From Cyclina sinensis (lineage: Eukaryota; Mollusca; Bivalvia; Venerida; Veneridae): a DNA stretch of 64,000 bases. The DNA lies in assembly GCA_012932295.1 (NCBI GenBank), contig JAAONU010000004.1, positions 25,671,804-25,735,803 on the forward strand, written 5' to 3'. Below are positions 1 through 12,875 of this stretch, piece after piece (the stretch's first letter is position 1; the number at the start of each line of letters is the position of its first letter). The translations under genes and the position numbers were made by a program. The notes below the pieces were generated by a model. That model did no database searches. It worked only from the letters and a program-made list of their open reading frames with translations, and was not told the DNA's origin.

Positions 1-600
1 GAAGAATTGAGTTGGCGATAGTGTTTGCCTTTTTTATTGGCAAGACACGCAAAACAGATTTTCGCCATGGGCGCAGCCATTTTGTTTCTGATAGTTTTCT
101 ACCTTCTCCGTTGAAGAGTATCAGTTTTGTTAAACGCGATTTCATTGGTCGATATTTTAGGCGCTTGTTGCTATACAAATTGATTCATTTTTCCCACGGT
201 TTGATTATTGTAATAATCAACCGTGGGTATCCGACAATGCTATACTTCCTGCAAGCTATAAACTTACCAAATTTGTGAACTAAAGCATAATTGTTAATAT
301 CAAAGTATACAGTAATAATAAAACATTTTAGTTGTTAATAATAATACGGTAATAATAATGTCAGTTTCCTTTCGCAGTTTAGAAAGGACATATTGTTTTT
401 GTATTTACATTTTTCCTTATCTTAACGGCTATGATACATACAACCTTATATCGACACAAGTTCAAAGAAAAATAGAGTTTCGTTTTTCTTTTTGAATAAA
501 CAAAGATCAAACAAGCAAACAAACAAATATATGTCTCTCGTTTGAAGAACTTATTTCATGTAACTACACATTATTATAAAAAATCTCCATTTTTTACTAT
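1..600. other. AT-rich non-coding DNA
   Basis: No gene is recognised. The only structure seen is the hairpin at 193-227. The open frame over 12-278 has no recognisable motif and crosses that hairpin, so I treat it as chance. Confidence 0.5.
193..227. repeat. Short perfect-type hairpin
   Basis: An inverted repeat: CCCACGGTT followed by GATTATT is mirrored, after a 2-base loop, by AATAATC and AACCGTGGG, with one unpaired T. The arms are about 16 bases. It could be the tip of a small MITE. No promoter or terminator role is implied. Confidence 0.7.
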
Positions 601-601
601 T

Positions 602-760
602 GTGACCTTGACCTTGAAGGTGCAGACCTGGTTCTGGCACAATGCATATTGTATCATGGTGGTTTTTAATTCTGCCAAGTTAAATTCCATCAAGGATTAA
701 CACTTAAAGAAAGTGTGACCTTGCCCTTGAAGGTGAAGACCAGGGTCTAGTGCCCGACAC
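602..760. repeat. Remnant of a HINE-type internal repeat
   Basis: Two diverged units begin with the same phrase (tgaccttgaccttgaaggtg at 602 and tgaccttgcccttgaaggtg at 717), about 115 bases apart. The wording resembles the repeats at 9.86-11.05 kb (aaggtcaaggtcacattgacc). No element ends are visible, so this is probably a decayed internal piece. Confidence 0.45.
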
Positions 761-779
761 ATCGTTTTTACCTCAAAAA

Positions 780-2880
780 TTGTCTCACAGGATGTGGTAA
801 CCTCTTTCTACTGTCATCACCTCTTAAATGCATGCTTTAACATAAAGTTCTTTTTTAGGTGAACAGGGAGTTCGGTATTAAATGTCTCGTCTAACGTTGG
901 AGGGAAACCAGACATGGTTGGATCTTAAGTGCGTTCTTTTACGTGATTTCTTATGACAAGACATGGTTACATCATTTCTGAAGGTATTCATTGTCAAGCA
1001 ATCCCGGAAATTTTGCATCAATCAGTCCATTTCAAAACTAATTGTAATTCAAACTAACCAGAATATAATTAGAAAACTGACATCAAATTTCGTTCCTTAA
1101 AACAGTTCAGCTACACTAGATCCAAGAAGCACATCCTCCTCACAATCATACATGTAGACAATTAATTTTCCACAGCTAATTCCAATGCAAGGAATTTAAA
1201 TAATTTCTCAATTTTCGAAACATGAGCTTTCACTGAATGTGATTCATTCCCCCACACCACTGCGTAGACTGAAACTGTTTGCATGCATAGAAGGGGGAAA
1301 TATCAAGTAAGAATCATATAAGCAAAGCAGAGTTAAAGGTCTCCTACAACAAACTATGTTCTACTATTTTCTATTATATCATCAAAAAACATCACTATCA
1401 TGCATCAAGTGCTCAAAATTGACCCACTAAAACGAATGCTTTTAATTAGTTTTATTTGGTCAATTTTTTGCCCTTCTGTCATGCGGAACAAATATGCCAA
1501 ATTATTTCAAAATTCCATGATGCATGATTCAATTACAGAGCAGACACGAAATAAGGATGATTCTGGCGTCAATCTGTATGCGAAAATTTTTTGCAAATCG
1601 CTGATTTTTAAGTCTCATATAAAACCTTTCCACTCGACGATATTTCATTGACAAATTCCTTTTGTAAATAAACTTACTATATTATTTAACTACTTATATA
1701 TACTTATTTATTTCATGCTTTTAAGTGTTTTATTGTAAAATGTCAGATGATTATATTCAAATAAACCACTAGTGATTTTTACAAAATATAATTTTCACTG
1801 TGCCGGACTACTTTTTCCCCCTCACTGCGCCCCAGTTACAAAGAAACACAGTTCGACCGGCATATAAACGTATCCGCATAATAGAATCAGATGACAGCGT
1901 TTGAATATTTAATAAAACACTTTATAAATGAATATGTAAACACTTTTTATTTTGTTCAGTTATCGTTTAAAGAGCTTAGTGGACCATAACGCGATTTTAC
2001 TGTTAAAGAAACTGTAGACAATATGGCGCACGTTTCAATTTTGCACTACGGGTGGATAAGATGTTCATGTTATCACTGTTTTACGTTTTTTTCCGAAATA
2101 ACACTGAAAAGCATGAAATGAATAGAATATTTGATTTTTTTCAGTGTGATCGGAATTTATTTCACTCGTAACCATCAAATTTTTAATATTTTCAAGAGTG
2201 GCGTAATGCAAATGTTAAATATTTAATTTCCAACTTATTTCTTTGGCCATTAGTGTGAAATACCTTCTATGAAAATCAATATAAATCGTTGTACTACTTA
2301 ACCGACGACAAATAAATACACGGTCCGTAATCATCTCATGAGTCAGCAATAAATACATATCCCTTTCAATAGAAAAAGTATTAGATTTAATGAAGAGAAG
2401 ATTTTATCTTAAAAATCACTACAAGGTATGTACTGTTTGGAATGATGTAGAATTGGTTTCGAATGATATATCTTGTTTGGTAAACTGGTAAAATTCTAGA
2501 TTGCAAACTATTTTTCTGAAGTTCGTGCAGTTTATGTAACCTTGAGATCGGATACAGATTTGCCCATATGTACTGGATTTTTTTGGTCCTGTTGGCATAT
2601 GTTTTCACAGTATGGTAGTGTCCTCTTTATCAATGTTTGAAACGATAACACTTTATTTACAACTTGAGCATCATCTTTGTAACTGAATTCACTATATACA
2701 ATCTTAAGATAACGGTTAAAGCTGGCAGTATCACTTTTCAATGTATATGTAATTTTTTTATAACAATCCGGGTCATATTTAGATCCACTAACCCAGTGCT
2801 TCTTTAGACGGCTTTCAAATGTATTTACAGTATTTATCTGGTAAAAGATTCCATGTATTTACCACCCTTTGACTGATCAC
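780..2880. other. AT-rich non-coding DNA
   Basis: No gene, RNA or clear repeat is recognised. The short open frames here (1400-1651 plus, 2387-2741 minus in two overlapping frames) have no motifs and are typical of chance ORFs in AT-rich DNA. Confidence 0.5.
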
Positions 2881-2888
2881 AAATTTTT

Positions 2889-3315
2889 ATGCTCCCCAAA
2901 GGGCGAGCATATAGTTACCGCTTTGTCCGTCCGTCCGTCCCATCCGTTCGTCTGTTGGTCATAATTTTGTCCGGAGCATAACACAAAAACTATGAGAGAT
3001 ATCAAGACCAAACTTCATAGGTAGTTAGATCTCATTAAGGAGCAGTGCAATGCACAAGAACCATAAATCTTGCTTTATTATTTTTTGAGTTATTGCCCTT
3101 TGAAATTTCTCATACGTATTTTTTGGTAGATATATCTCTATGAGGAGAAGTGCAGCGTGCAAGAACCGTAACTCTATTTTGCATAGTTTAATAGTTATTG
3201 CCCGTTGTTATTTTTCATACTTAAATACTTACATAAAAATACTTATTAAACAATAGCCCTTTTGGAATTGGCATTTATTCGGGGAGCATCCATCGGTTCT
3301 ACCGATTTCTTGTTT
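2889..3315 (+). mobile_element. HINE/pearl-like non-autonomous element
   Basis: The element starts with ATGCTCCCC, then gggcgagcatatag and a TCCG-rich microsatellite (2927-2940). It has two diverged internal units of about 125 bases containing gcagtgcacaagaacc-type phrases. It closes with GGGGAGCAT (3281-3289), a short hairpin (ATCGGT tct ACCGAT) and TTCTTGTTT. Subterminal inverted repeats plus a 3' hairpin and TTCTTGTT are what is known of Helentron-associated elements. The family assignment is inferred from this structure. Confidence 0.65.
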
Positions 3316-3399
3316 CAATTCAGTTCTAGACCCCCATTATATACTTTACGTATATTTGAGCTGGTTGCATAGGAATCTGCATCCCGGATAATATCAGAG

Positions 3400-4385
3400 C
3401 TAGGGAGACAACCCGACAATATTGTAACACCTGTATCATAACGGCGTTTTTCCTTCTGTACTCAAAAGTTGGAAGACCTAGAGTTTTAATTCTGTTTGAT
3501 TATTGTAGTCGTGTGAAACCCTGAACCATTTTTGATACTCAGCGCTGAACATTTTCAACAGCTGTTTGGTCTCTTTAAACGAGGGGACCAAACTGGAGAG
3601 GCATATTCAAAATGAGGTCTGACTAGTGCTTTATAAAGGGATATGAACGTTTCCCTATTCATAGAAGTAAAGGTTTTACATATCAGTCCCAAATTTCTAT
3701 TGACCTTTTTTCCACTTATGTACCTAATGAACTTTAGTTCTTGGTCAAATATCACGCCTAAATCTTTTTCATTACATGCCATATGATTTTCTATAATACT
3801 TCCTGCGTTGCTCTTTATACAATATGTTATATCTCTTTTAGATCTACCTGTGTGCATCAATTTGCATTTTCTGACATTAAAAACCAGGTTCCATTTCCTT
3901 GCCCAGTTCCATGAATCAAATATGTCATCTTGCAGATTTGTGGAATCTTGTTACTTTTAATAGTGGAATATAGCTTTGTGTCATATGCAAACAAATCACC
4001 GTACAATTCAGTGCATCGGGAATGTCGCTTTTAAATTAAGATTAATATGGGGCCCAAAACACTTCCCTAGGGTATTCCACTAATGGCCTCACCTAGTTTA
4101 GATTCATTCCCATTGACTACAACCTTTTGTATTCTGTCTGTAAGAAAATCTTTAATCAATAAAAATCAATACATTTCCCCCTGATACCACATACCCATAC
4201 TTTTATCAGGAGACGTACATGCGGTACTTTGTCAAACACCGCTTTCTAGGTATATAATGTCCACTTCATTATGATTACCTATGGCTTCAATGCAGTCTAA
4301 CAGTCGTGTTGTACACGAGTGCGTTTTTCTTAAATCGTGTTGGAGTTCAGTGATTAGATTACTGTATTAAAGATGTTCTACAATA
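3400..4385 (-). pseudogene. Decayed LINE reverse transcriptase (C-terminal half)
   Basis: Read on the minus strand this is a non-LTR retrotransposon RT in several frames. In order from high to low coordinates: a TELQHDLRKTHSCTT-like block, a G-I-P-stop-G-S-V-L-G-P-I-L block at about 4050 (normally GIPQGSVLGP, so Gln has become a stop), a FAYDTKLYS block at about 3975 corresponding to the catalytic YADD region, then the C-terminal block DLGVIFDQELKF...LYKALVRPHFEYASPVWSP inside the open frame 3555-3860, and finally FEYRRKNAVMIQ. Known family: Jockey/CR1/L2-type LINEs. Stops and frameshifts, with Tyr-Asp in place of YADD, show it is dead. No endonuclease domain or 5' end is visible, so it is 5'-truncated. 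It abuts the repeat starting at 4391. Confidence 0.88.
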
Positions 4386-4390
4386 ATTTC

Positions 4391-5200
4391 CCTTTTATTT
4401 TATGCCTACCAATGAAATATAGGGAAATATCAGTGAGATAAAAGTGATAATCCACTGTTTTGAATCAGTGAAATTACCATTTTGAAAATCCACTGTTTGT
4501 GCCGTAACTACTCTTTTATCACCACGTAAATACAAGAGAATCCGCTGTATTTCAGACAGTGACGGCGAGTGAAATTTATTTACCTTGTTAAATCCAGTTA
4601 TAATATTGAATTCCTGAGCCTAACTAGTTGTGAACAATGATGAAATTCGCCATAAATTATTTAAAATGTCTGATTTGTTTACATAACTCACATGGACAAT
4701 ATCCAATATGGCCGACTTTCAATTCAATTGATTGAATATTACTCGGTATTAATCCGCTATTATAATTAAAGTATGTATGGCTAAAATTCAATAAATATTG
4801 ATAAACTGTGTAGAGGAAAATAAATGTTATTTGATGAAAGTGTATTCAGTTTATTTCAGCAGAAGTAAAGTTATCATATGTATTGGAGATTGTCTGCACT
4901 TTTTTTTGTGCGGAGTAACGGTTTGACCAAAGTACGTATTAACTGATTTTGGGCTCACCATGGGGAATTTATTGAAGGCCCTGAGTAAAAATGTCATAAA
5001 ATACCCATTTTTGACGTGTTGGCATAAAATAAAAAGAAAATTTGTTTGTTTTTTAGTGGAAGATGGGAATTTATTTCATCTCGTGAACACCATATGTTTA
5101 TATTTTCACTCGTGGCAGCGCCACTCGTGAAAAAATATCACATATGGTGTTCACTCGATGAAACAAATTCTCATCTTCCACAAAAACAAACAAATATCCT
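4391..5200. mobile_element. Repeat element ending in a long hairpin (copy 1)
   Basis: The same sequence recurs at 24168-24919, so this is a dispersed element. At its right end, arms at about 5038-5108 and 5115-5197 form an inverted repeat of roughly 75-80 bases each around a 5-base loop (ccactcgtgaaa mirrors ttcactcgtgg; gtggaagatggg mirrors ctcatcttccac). No coding capacity is seen. It looks like a non-autonomous DNA element. The exact left boundary is set by where the match to the second copy begins. Confidence 0.7.
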
Positions 5201-5409
5201 CTATATATTTTACCCATAGCACTACAACGTATAGATACACTTATTATTCTATAATTCTATAATGTTCAGCTATTTTCCTAGAACTAGATTTGTAAATTTA
5301 TGAAACATTTGTAGTTTTCAACTAGTATGGTATTTTGCCTTCCATCATTGTTTTTTTTAAAAATGCATGATAGTTGGTACACTAAATTCATGGCACAGTG
5401 ATTTAATCA

Positions 5410-6250
5410 CATACAGGTGGATGCTAAGTTAATAATGCTTGTCCGGAACTCCTAAACTGTCGATGGTATCTCATTAAAACTTCACACAATTATGGAGACT
5501 CGTCAGAGATAGTGCAGTGTTAAAGAACCATTACTCTATTTTACTTAAGTTTTTGAATTATCTCCCTTATTAATACGAAAAATGTTTAATAATGCTTGTC
5601 CGGAGATAAATCAATGGTTATCAGCTGGAATTCTGGAGAACAACACTGATTATATGAAGTACAGGTCTACGTTTTACACTTGACAGACAAGCACTTGAAA
5701 ACTCTTGTTCTGATTATAAAAAATTCTGGCAAACAAGTAGCAGATAATTTTTGCAATAGATCACAGTCATAGATACTAGTGAGTGAAAGTGCACTGTTAA
5801 ATAAACATATGTCTACCATGCTCATTTTTTAAATTATATCCCTTAAGGATAAAAATGTTTAACAATGCTTGTCCGTAGTACAACTTCTAAACTGTCAATG
5901 ATATCTCATTGAAGCTCCACACAATTATAGAAACTAGTGAGAGGAAGTGTAGTGTCAAAGAATCAAAACCCTACATTATTAGTTTATGAATTACCTTCCT
6001 GTATGGTACTTACTTATGCTTGTCCATAGAATAATTTCAAAACTATTGAAGGAGTTTTGTTAAAACTTCACACAGTGATAGGGAACAGTGAGAGGAAATG
6101 CAGTGTTTATGAACCTTAATTTTACTTTGCCCAGTATTTGAATTATCTCCATTAATGATAATTACAAAAGTTAAATAATGCTTGTCTGGAGTATAACTTC
6201 TAAATATCTCATTATATCCTCACACAGTTATAGAGAGAAAGTGCAGTGCC
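5410..6250. repeat. Degenerate ~160-bp tandem repeat
   Basis: The phrase aatgcttgtccg(g/t)ag recurs at about 5436, 5590, 5865, 6018 and 6178. Between occurrences come aaactgtcaatgatatctcatt, cttcacacaattatag and gtgcagtg(t)(t)aaagaacc. The wording resembles the internal repeats of the HINE-like element at 2.9-3.3 kb. The array may be the body of a decayed element whose ends are lost. Confidence 0.65.
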
Positions 6251-6369
6251 AAAAAAAAAAAACAAAAAAAAAAACATCACGCTTAAAATTAATTTTAACG
6301 TATAGTTTATACCTGTCAAAGATTGTCTCAGATAAAATGCACTTCCTTTAATTAAGATTTAATAAAGAA

Positions 6370-7565
6370 CGGACATCAATATAACACCACACCAATATCC
6401 ATAGTCATGTTTTTTTTAAAAGTGTTTACCAATATAAAATAAAACTACAACATCTAAAAGTCATATACATCAACAAAAAATTGTTCGTGAAAGGAATGTT
6501 TACTGATATTAAACCACACTGACTTCCAAAAGTCCTATAAGGTTAAAGGATATTTTTTTTAAAAAAAAAGGTTACCAATATTAAACAAAGCTGTCATGTA
6601 AAAGTCTTGTATGGCCACAGGAAATAGTTATTGAAAATAATATTTACCGATATTAAACTATTTTATCATTTAAAAGTCATGCATGGCCTCAAGAAGATGT
6701 TTATTAAAACAAAAAACGTTTACCAATATTAAATGTTATGTCACTGGCTGCTTAGCAATATTCAACAAAGCCAACATCTTATTGTCACGTATGGCTACAA
6801 TAAAATTTTCCTTAAAATAGTGTTTAACAGTTTTTTACCACTTAAACATCTATGTACTTTTACATCATCTTTAGCCACAAGAAATCGTTCTTCACAAGAC
6901 TGTTTATAAATTTTGAAACACACGGACATCTTCAAGTCATGTATGGCCACAAGAAAGTAAATGTTTTCAAGTACTGAAATATGCCATCTTCTAAAAGTCA
7001 TTTATGGCTACCAGAAATAATTCTCTAAAAGGCTGTTTATCAAAACTTAACCACACCGACGTCTTAAAGCCTTCTATTGCCACAACAGATTGTTGTTGAA
7101 AAGAATGTTTGCCAATATTTAACTAAATCAATATCTAACTGTGATATCTGGCCAAAAGAAACTGTCCTTGAAAAGTCTCTATACAAATAATGAATTACAT
7201 CAACATCACAAAGTCATGAAAGTCCTGTTGAAATTGTTATATAAGGATGTTTACTAATATTAAACCGCACCAATATCTTAAAGTCATATCTGGCCACAAT
7301 TAAATGTTATTGAAAAACATGTTCAGCAATATCAAATTATGACAACACCTAAAAGTCGTGTATGGCCACAAGAAGTTTTTTTTCATGAATGTTTACCAAT
7401 ATTAAACTAAGAAATCGTTCTTCAAAGGGCTGTTTTCCAAATCAAAACACACAAACGTCTTAACGACATGTATGACCACAACAAATTGTTCTTGAAAAGA
7501 ATGTTCAACAATATTAAACAATGACAACACTAAAAAGTTGGTATGACCACAAGAAATTACTATAA
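6370..7565. repeat. ~75-bp minisatellite-like array, about 16 units
   Basis: The unit is built of tgtttaccaatattaaac, then cacaccaacatct, aaaagtcatgtatggccac and aagaaattgttcttgaaaag. It recurs without a break from about 6.37 to 7.56 kb, with units of roughly 70-80 bases and substantial divergence. No coding frame persists across units; the open frame at 6795-7001 is inside the array and is not a gene. Confidence 0.8.
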
Positions 7566-7569
7566 GAAC

Positions 7570-8120
7570 AATGAACTATGTTGCTTGGACATTCTGGGAA
7601 TGAAGTCCGGTGATCTCCACTAACAGAGAAATGTTTGGATTGTTTATACAAATATGTTTGCAAGAGTGTGGCAAAATAATAAATGTGAAAGTGTTTTCGT
7701 AGTGTATGCGATGGTATAGCGTTATCTATTACGTTTAGGAAGGACCTCATCGCATTGAAAATGTTACTTGAATTGCAGAAATATACGGCTATTTATGAAA
7801 TTTCAAAAGTCTGTCACAGGTATTTAGGTTACTTCAGGTTTCCTACTTCAAAACCGCATTCTTCAAGGCAACACTATATTAGAAATAAAGAAACCATATT
7901 AGATTATGTTGCACACATACCAGTCTCAAATTTCTGTCTTAAGGAGTTATTGCCCACATCAGTCTGATCATATAGGATCTTATTGATTTTTTTGGCTAAA
8001 TTTAGAATTAACTTTAAATGGTTATCTTTATACGGACTGATGATAAACAGATATCGAGACGCGGGTTGCTTTTTAAACAGAAAGCATTACTAATGGAACT
8101 TGATTTTGAACGATAGCATT
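7570..8120. other. Non-coding stretch with unrecognised ORFs
   Basis: Short opposite-strand open frames (7514-7750 minus, 7755-7967 plus) show no family motif. Nothing else is recognised. Confidence 0.4.
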
Positions 8121-8126
8121 TATATG

Positions 8127-9440
8127 TTTGAATTCACTTAAAGTAACCTGTCTGTTATATCAACTTCAAACATATCTGTAACAAACATAATCAGCGTAAA
8201 CAGAAACAAATTTCATTTTTTTAATTAAAAACAATTGGTACAAAGAAAGAGTAAGTATTGTTTGCAGTCTGGCAACCAAGCTCTCGTGCAAGAACACCGT
8301 GCGAAACAATCCATGTAGTTTTAATGTTTAACGTGACTTCAATTTTGAAAATTAATTTAAAGAAATAAAAAAAAGATGTCATTAATTATTCATAAGAATC
8401 ATTTTAATCATGCAGTTTCTTATTTTGAATGCAAAACGTACTGATTATTTCTTTTCTATAAAAATGTTGTTCTTACAATACAAGACCTACAAATATTATG
8501 CAAAAATATATTTCGTATATGTTAGAAACGGGTGCTTTTGTAATGTTCAGTCAATTTCGAACAACAAGAATAATTCAAAAACGTAACATAACATCTCAGA
8601 CTTGATTTGGTCTTATGATTTATTTCTTAAGTGTATCGCGGAGCGTAGATATTAAACTTTGCATACTCCCACACAAACTCATAACCTATTTTACAGCATT
8701 TGTTCATGTTTTTTTTTTATAAGAAAGTGAAACAAGACACCATTGCTTTAAAAGCTGAATCCCCTAGTTATAATATCTAATCTCTCGTAAGCGTATTTTA
8801 TCATTTTGAATTGTTCTGATACGCTACATCGGATTTTGCCTATCATTGTTATAGACGGAAAAGTCATAAAAGTAGAATTTAAAAAAAATGCCAGGTGGGA
8901 CTAATGCATAAGTTTCCATTACATTAAATGACATTTCCCTGATTGATACCACTAATTTTAAAAGCTTTTCAAACAGACTGAGACGACATATTTCTCTAGA
9001 GACTTGCATATAGTAGTGATAAACTTGCTTGTGGCATTGAAGAAACCTGTACAAAACTACTGTTGCATATAATGTTATTTAAAAGAATTAATTAGAAACT
9101 ACATACTCATACAATCATCTGTTTTAAGAGCATGTTTAATCATTGAAGTTAATAATGATTTTAAATTATCAAAGCACTTTGAATTTGTCTCTTGTAGAAT
9201 ACTGTGTGCTTTTGCACGCATTATAACATTGCAGACTATCTTTTTTATATAGTTTGACTAATGTCAAACTTTATTGTCAGCTGTATAGATAATAATAGTG
9301 TTTTAACACACCTGCTGTCAACGTGACTTGCCAAATGAATAGCATGACTAGAACTGACAAAAGCAGAAATTACAGCAGAACTCTTACATGATAAAAGATT
9401 CACAATATATCAAGCAAAAATAGCTAAGGATAACTGATGA
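8127..9440. repeat. 1.3 kb dispersed repeat, copy 1
   Basis: It is colinear with 22943-24165. Shared landmarks in order: cctgtctgttatatc, ctgtaac(c)aacat, gcagtcttgcaa-type phrase, catcggattttgc, atagacgg(a/t)aaagtca, aatgccaggtgggac, cagactgagacgaca/cagattgagacgaca, atctctagagac and gcaaatgaatagcat. The two copies differ by indels and many substitutions, so the duplication is old. No intact ORF is shared. Confidence 0.75.
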
Positions 9441-9781
9441 AACTGTCAACTCCTGCCTGGTTTAATAAGATGTTTTTGCATAAGCAAGTTTTCCGTGAAT
9501 TTTTATATTTGCAAAATGAATTAACCCATTCCTAGACATTCACTTACCTAGTCTTTTCAATTATTAACATGCCGCGATTTAGGCATTTATAAAATAAACT
9601 CTTTCCCAGTTTCTTACATCCGCATTGCTGCGGTCACAACTTAGCAAAGTCCTTATTATAATAACTTAAAGAATAAATCTTATGTTTCTTGTTATGCTAA
9701 CCGCGAAGACTAGTGTGCTTTTTATCAGGGATATAGACTCTTTTATGTCATGTTTACAGCATTATTTTGCTTTCGTCTCTT

Positions 9782-11122
9782 TATTATGCCCCCACTTCAA
9801 AGAAGAGGGGGTATATAGCTTTGCATTGTCTGTCTGTCCGTCGGTCCGTCGGTCCGTAGACCAAATGGTTTCCGACCAATAACTAAAGAATGCTTAGGCC
9901 TAGGAACTTCAAACTTGGTAGGATGATTGTCCATCACCAGTAGATGAACCCTATTGATTTTGGGGTCAAGGGGTCAAAGGTCAAGGTCACATTGACCTTG
10001 TAGGTAGAAACGGTTTCCGACCAATAACTAAAGAACGCTTAGGCCTAGGAACTTCAAACTTGGTAGAATGACTGTCCATCACCAGTCAATGACCCCAATT
10101 GATTTTGGGGTCAAGGGATCAAAGGTCAAGGTCACATTGACCTTGTAGGTAGAAACGGTTTCCGACCAATAACTAGAGAACGCTTTGACCTAGGTTCACC
10201 AAACTTGGTGTGCTGGTTGGTCATCATCAGTAGATGACCCCTATAGATTTTGAGGTCATTAGGTCAAAGGTCAAGCTCACAGGGACCTTCATCCTAAAAA
10301 CGGTTTCCGATCAATAACTAGAGAACGCTTTGACTTAGGTTCACCAAACTTGGTATGCTGGTTGGTCATCATCAGTAGATGACCCCTATTGACTTTGAGG
10401 TCATTAGGTCAAAGGTCAAGATCACAGAGACTTTCATCCTTAAAACGGTTTCCGATCAATAACTAGAGAACACTTTGACTTAGGTTCACCAAACTTGGTA
10501 TGCTGGTTGGTCAACACCAGTAGATGACCCCTATTAATTTTGAGGTCATTAGGTCAAAGGTCAAGCTCACAGGGACCTTCATCCTAAAAACGGTTTCTGA
10601 TCAATAACTAGAGAACGCTTTGACGTAGGTTCACCAAACTTGGTATGCTGGTTGGTCATTACCAGTAGATGACCCCTATTGACTTTGAGGTCATTAGGTC
10701 AAAGGTCAAGATCACAGAGACCTTCATCTTAAAAACGGTTTCTGATTAATAACTAGAGAACGCTTTGACCTAGGTTCACCAAACTTGGTATGCTGGTTGG
10801 TCATCACCAGTAGATGACCCCCTATTGACTTTGAGGTCATTAGGTCAGAGGTCAAGCTCACAGAGACTTTGACTCTAAAAACGGTTTCCGATCAATAACT
10901 AGAGAATGCTTTGACCTAGGTTCACCAAACTTGGTATGCTGGTTGGTCATGACCAGTTTATGACCCCTATTGATTTTGAGGTCATTAGGTTAAAGGTCAA
11001 GGTTACAGGGACCTTGATCCTAAAAACGGTTTCTGATCAATAACTAGAGAACGTTTTGGCCCAGTCACAAGCAATTAGGTGCTGCCGGGGGGCATTTATG
11101 TTTTACAAACATTTCTTGTTAA
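9782..11122 (+). mobile_element. HINE/pearl-like element with eight ~145-bp tandem repeats
   Basis: The 5' end reads ATGCCCCC (9786), a small hairpin (cccacttc...gaagaggggg), tatatagc and a TCCG/TCGG microsatellite (9836-9858). From about 9867 the unit beginning ggtttccgaccaataacta repeats roughly every 143-146 bases (about 9867, 10010, 10154, 10300, 10446, 10590, 10734, 10880), with a partial ninth at 11026. It ends with GGGGGCAT (11088-11094), a hairpin (ATGTTT tac AAACAT) and TTCTTGTT. There is no ORF of its own. Known: Helentron-associated elements such as the oyster/clam pearl family have subterminal inverted repeats, central tandem repeats and a 3' hairpin. Placement in that group is inferred. 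Confidence 0.75.
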
Positions 11123-12870
11123 TCTTTATGATAGTAAGTTAAAGAATATTACACATTCTTAAACTAGTTAAGGGAACTCCCGAGAACCTTTGGTCAATGT
11201 AAACATAGCATTATAACGAATATTTTGTAATTTTAACAAGCATAGACTCTGAAGTCTGTGACCTTGATTTGTTTGAATAAGTGTGACATTTCTTCATGTT
11301 ATTTGTTCGGTATTTGTGGCACTCGGGAAGGCCAAATTATAAACTTACCAGCAGGCACCCGGCAACTATTTTTTCTAGTCGTTGAAACTAAAAGTGTTTT
11401 TTTCTTTTATAGCAGGCAGATGTTGCATGCTAAAGAGTATGGTCGTTGGCCAGAAAATATTTTGTTAACTAATGATTAAGTATATAATGCATACCGTTTG
11501 CATTCATCGCTGTTCGTCTGAACAAAAAAGATACTCTCAATTAGTCGACTTCCTAATTTAACACATTGTTTAAAGGAACTCTGACATATATAGTTTCAAG
11601 TTTGACAAAAACAATAAATAGGGATTTCAAATTCGGAAAATTAGATAAACTAAGACAAACTGTATATATAGACATTTCGCTTACATTCTTTCAGAAAACA
11701 AATCTCGAAAATGTTTAGTTTCACTCTTAATTTCGATGTGTACCATTTTCTAACAGTAAACGATCCATGGAACAAGCGTCGTTCTTTCAATTCTAATGTG
11801 TTTTGTGTTTTGTCTCTTTATTTCTTTGCATTGTGAAGGTCTTATTATTTTGTCGTTTTGCAGCCTCATTCTGTAGTAACTAAATTAACACATATCCGAT
11901 ATAACACTCTTTGGGGTGGTTCGTATTAGGACTGAACTGTCTCATATACTTCACATATGCAAGGGCAATGTAGAACAGACTGTTGTAGCTATTTAAGTGA
12001 CGTGACAAAGAATCTTAAGGTTATCACTTTGATTGATGTTAACACAGCAAATATTACCAAATTAAAACAATTTTTTTATAAATAAATGAATGAACTTCAG
12101 TGAATGTTTTATTCTGTATTCTTTATATTTGCAGCATGACAAAATGAAGTAATTAGTAAGTAAACCCGAACGTATACTACATTATAAGGGTTCCCTTTCT
12201 CCAAATTCTTAATCAAGCAGGTATAACTTAAAACATTTCTTATTTACTTATTGCAACGATCGTTCAAATATTCTGCAACATATTGGCATGTGCTATTCTT
12301 TTATTTCAATGCAATACATTTTTTTAATTGCGCTACTATTTTTGAAGCTCGTTTCCACTACCTCAAGGTTTCGACATTGTATGTCATGGTAACGAGTAAC
12401 AGGGGAACGAATATTTTACCAAAATTGTATCTTAAGTAAAATGTTAAAATTAATTTATATTGTAAATCATACAGCCTCAACAATAGAATAGTTTGGTAGA
12501 AAGAAGAAACATGACAATTTTTGCTAAATCAGAACATAAAAGCCTTAATTATTTCTTGCACAATAATTATACAACAATTCCACTTTTAATTTCTGTTTTA
12601 AAAATATACTAGTTCCCACTGTAATTCATTGATCAGTGTATTTTCAAATGGCTCATCAGTAATTTTCAGAAAATATTTTTATGTACAATCTTAAAGTTCA
12701 ATATTGCTTTTATCTTTTGTTTACCAGATTGAACAGAAATGCCCTAACTTTTGTATAACTGATATATTTTTTTTGTTCTTAAATTTCACTTTATTTTTAG
12801 ATATATCTAAAATGATTTATAAAATTACAAGTTTTTTTTCACGTGACTGGTTTCTTTCTCCTAATTTAGT
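11123..12870. other. AT-rich non-coding DNA
   Basis: No gene is recognised. Three short plus-strand open frames (11258-11479, 12251-12439, 12704-12895) have no conserved motif, and the last runs into a tRNA-like sequence. Confidence 0.45.
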
Positions 12871-12875
12871 TTCCT

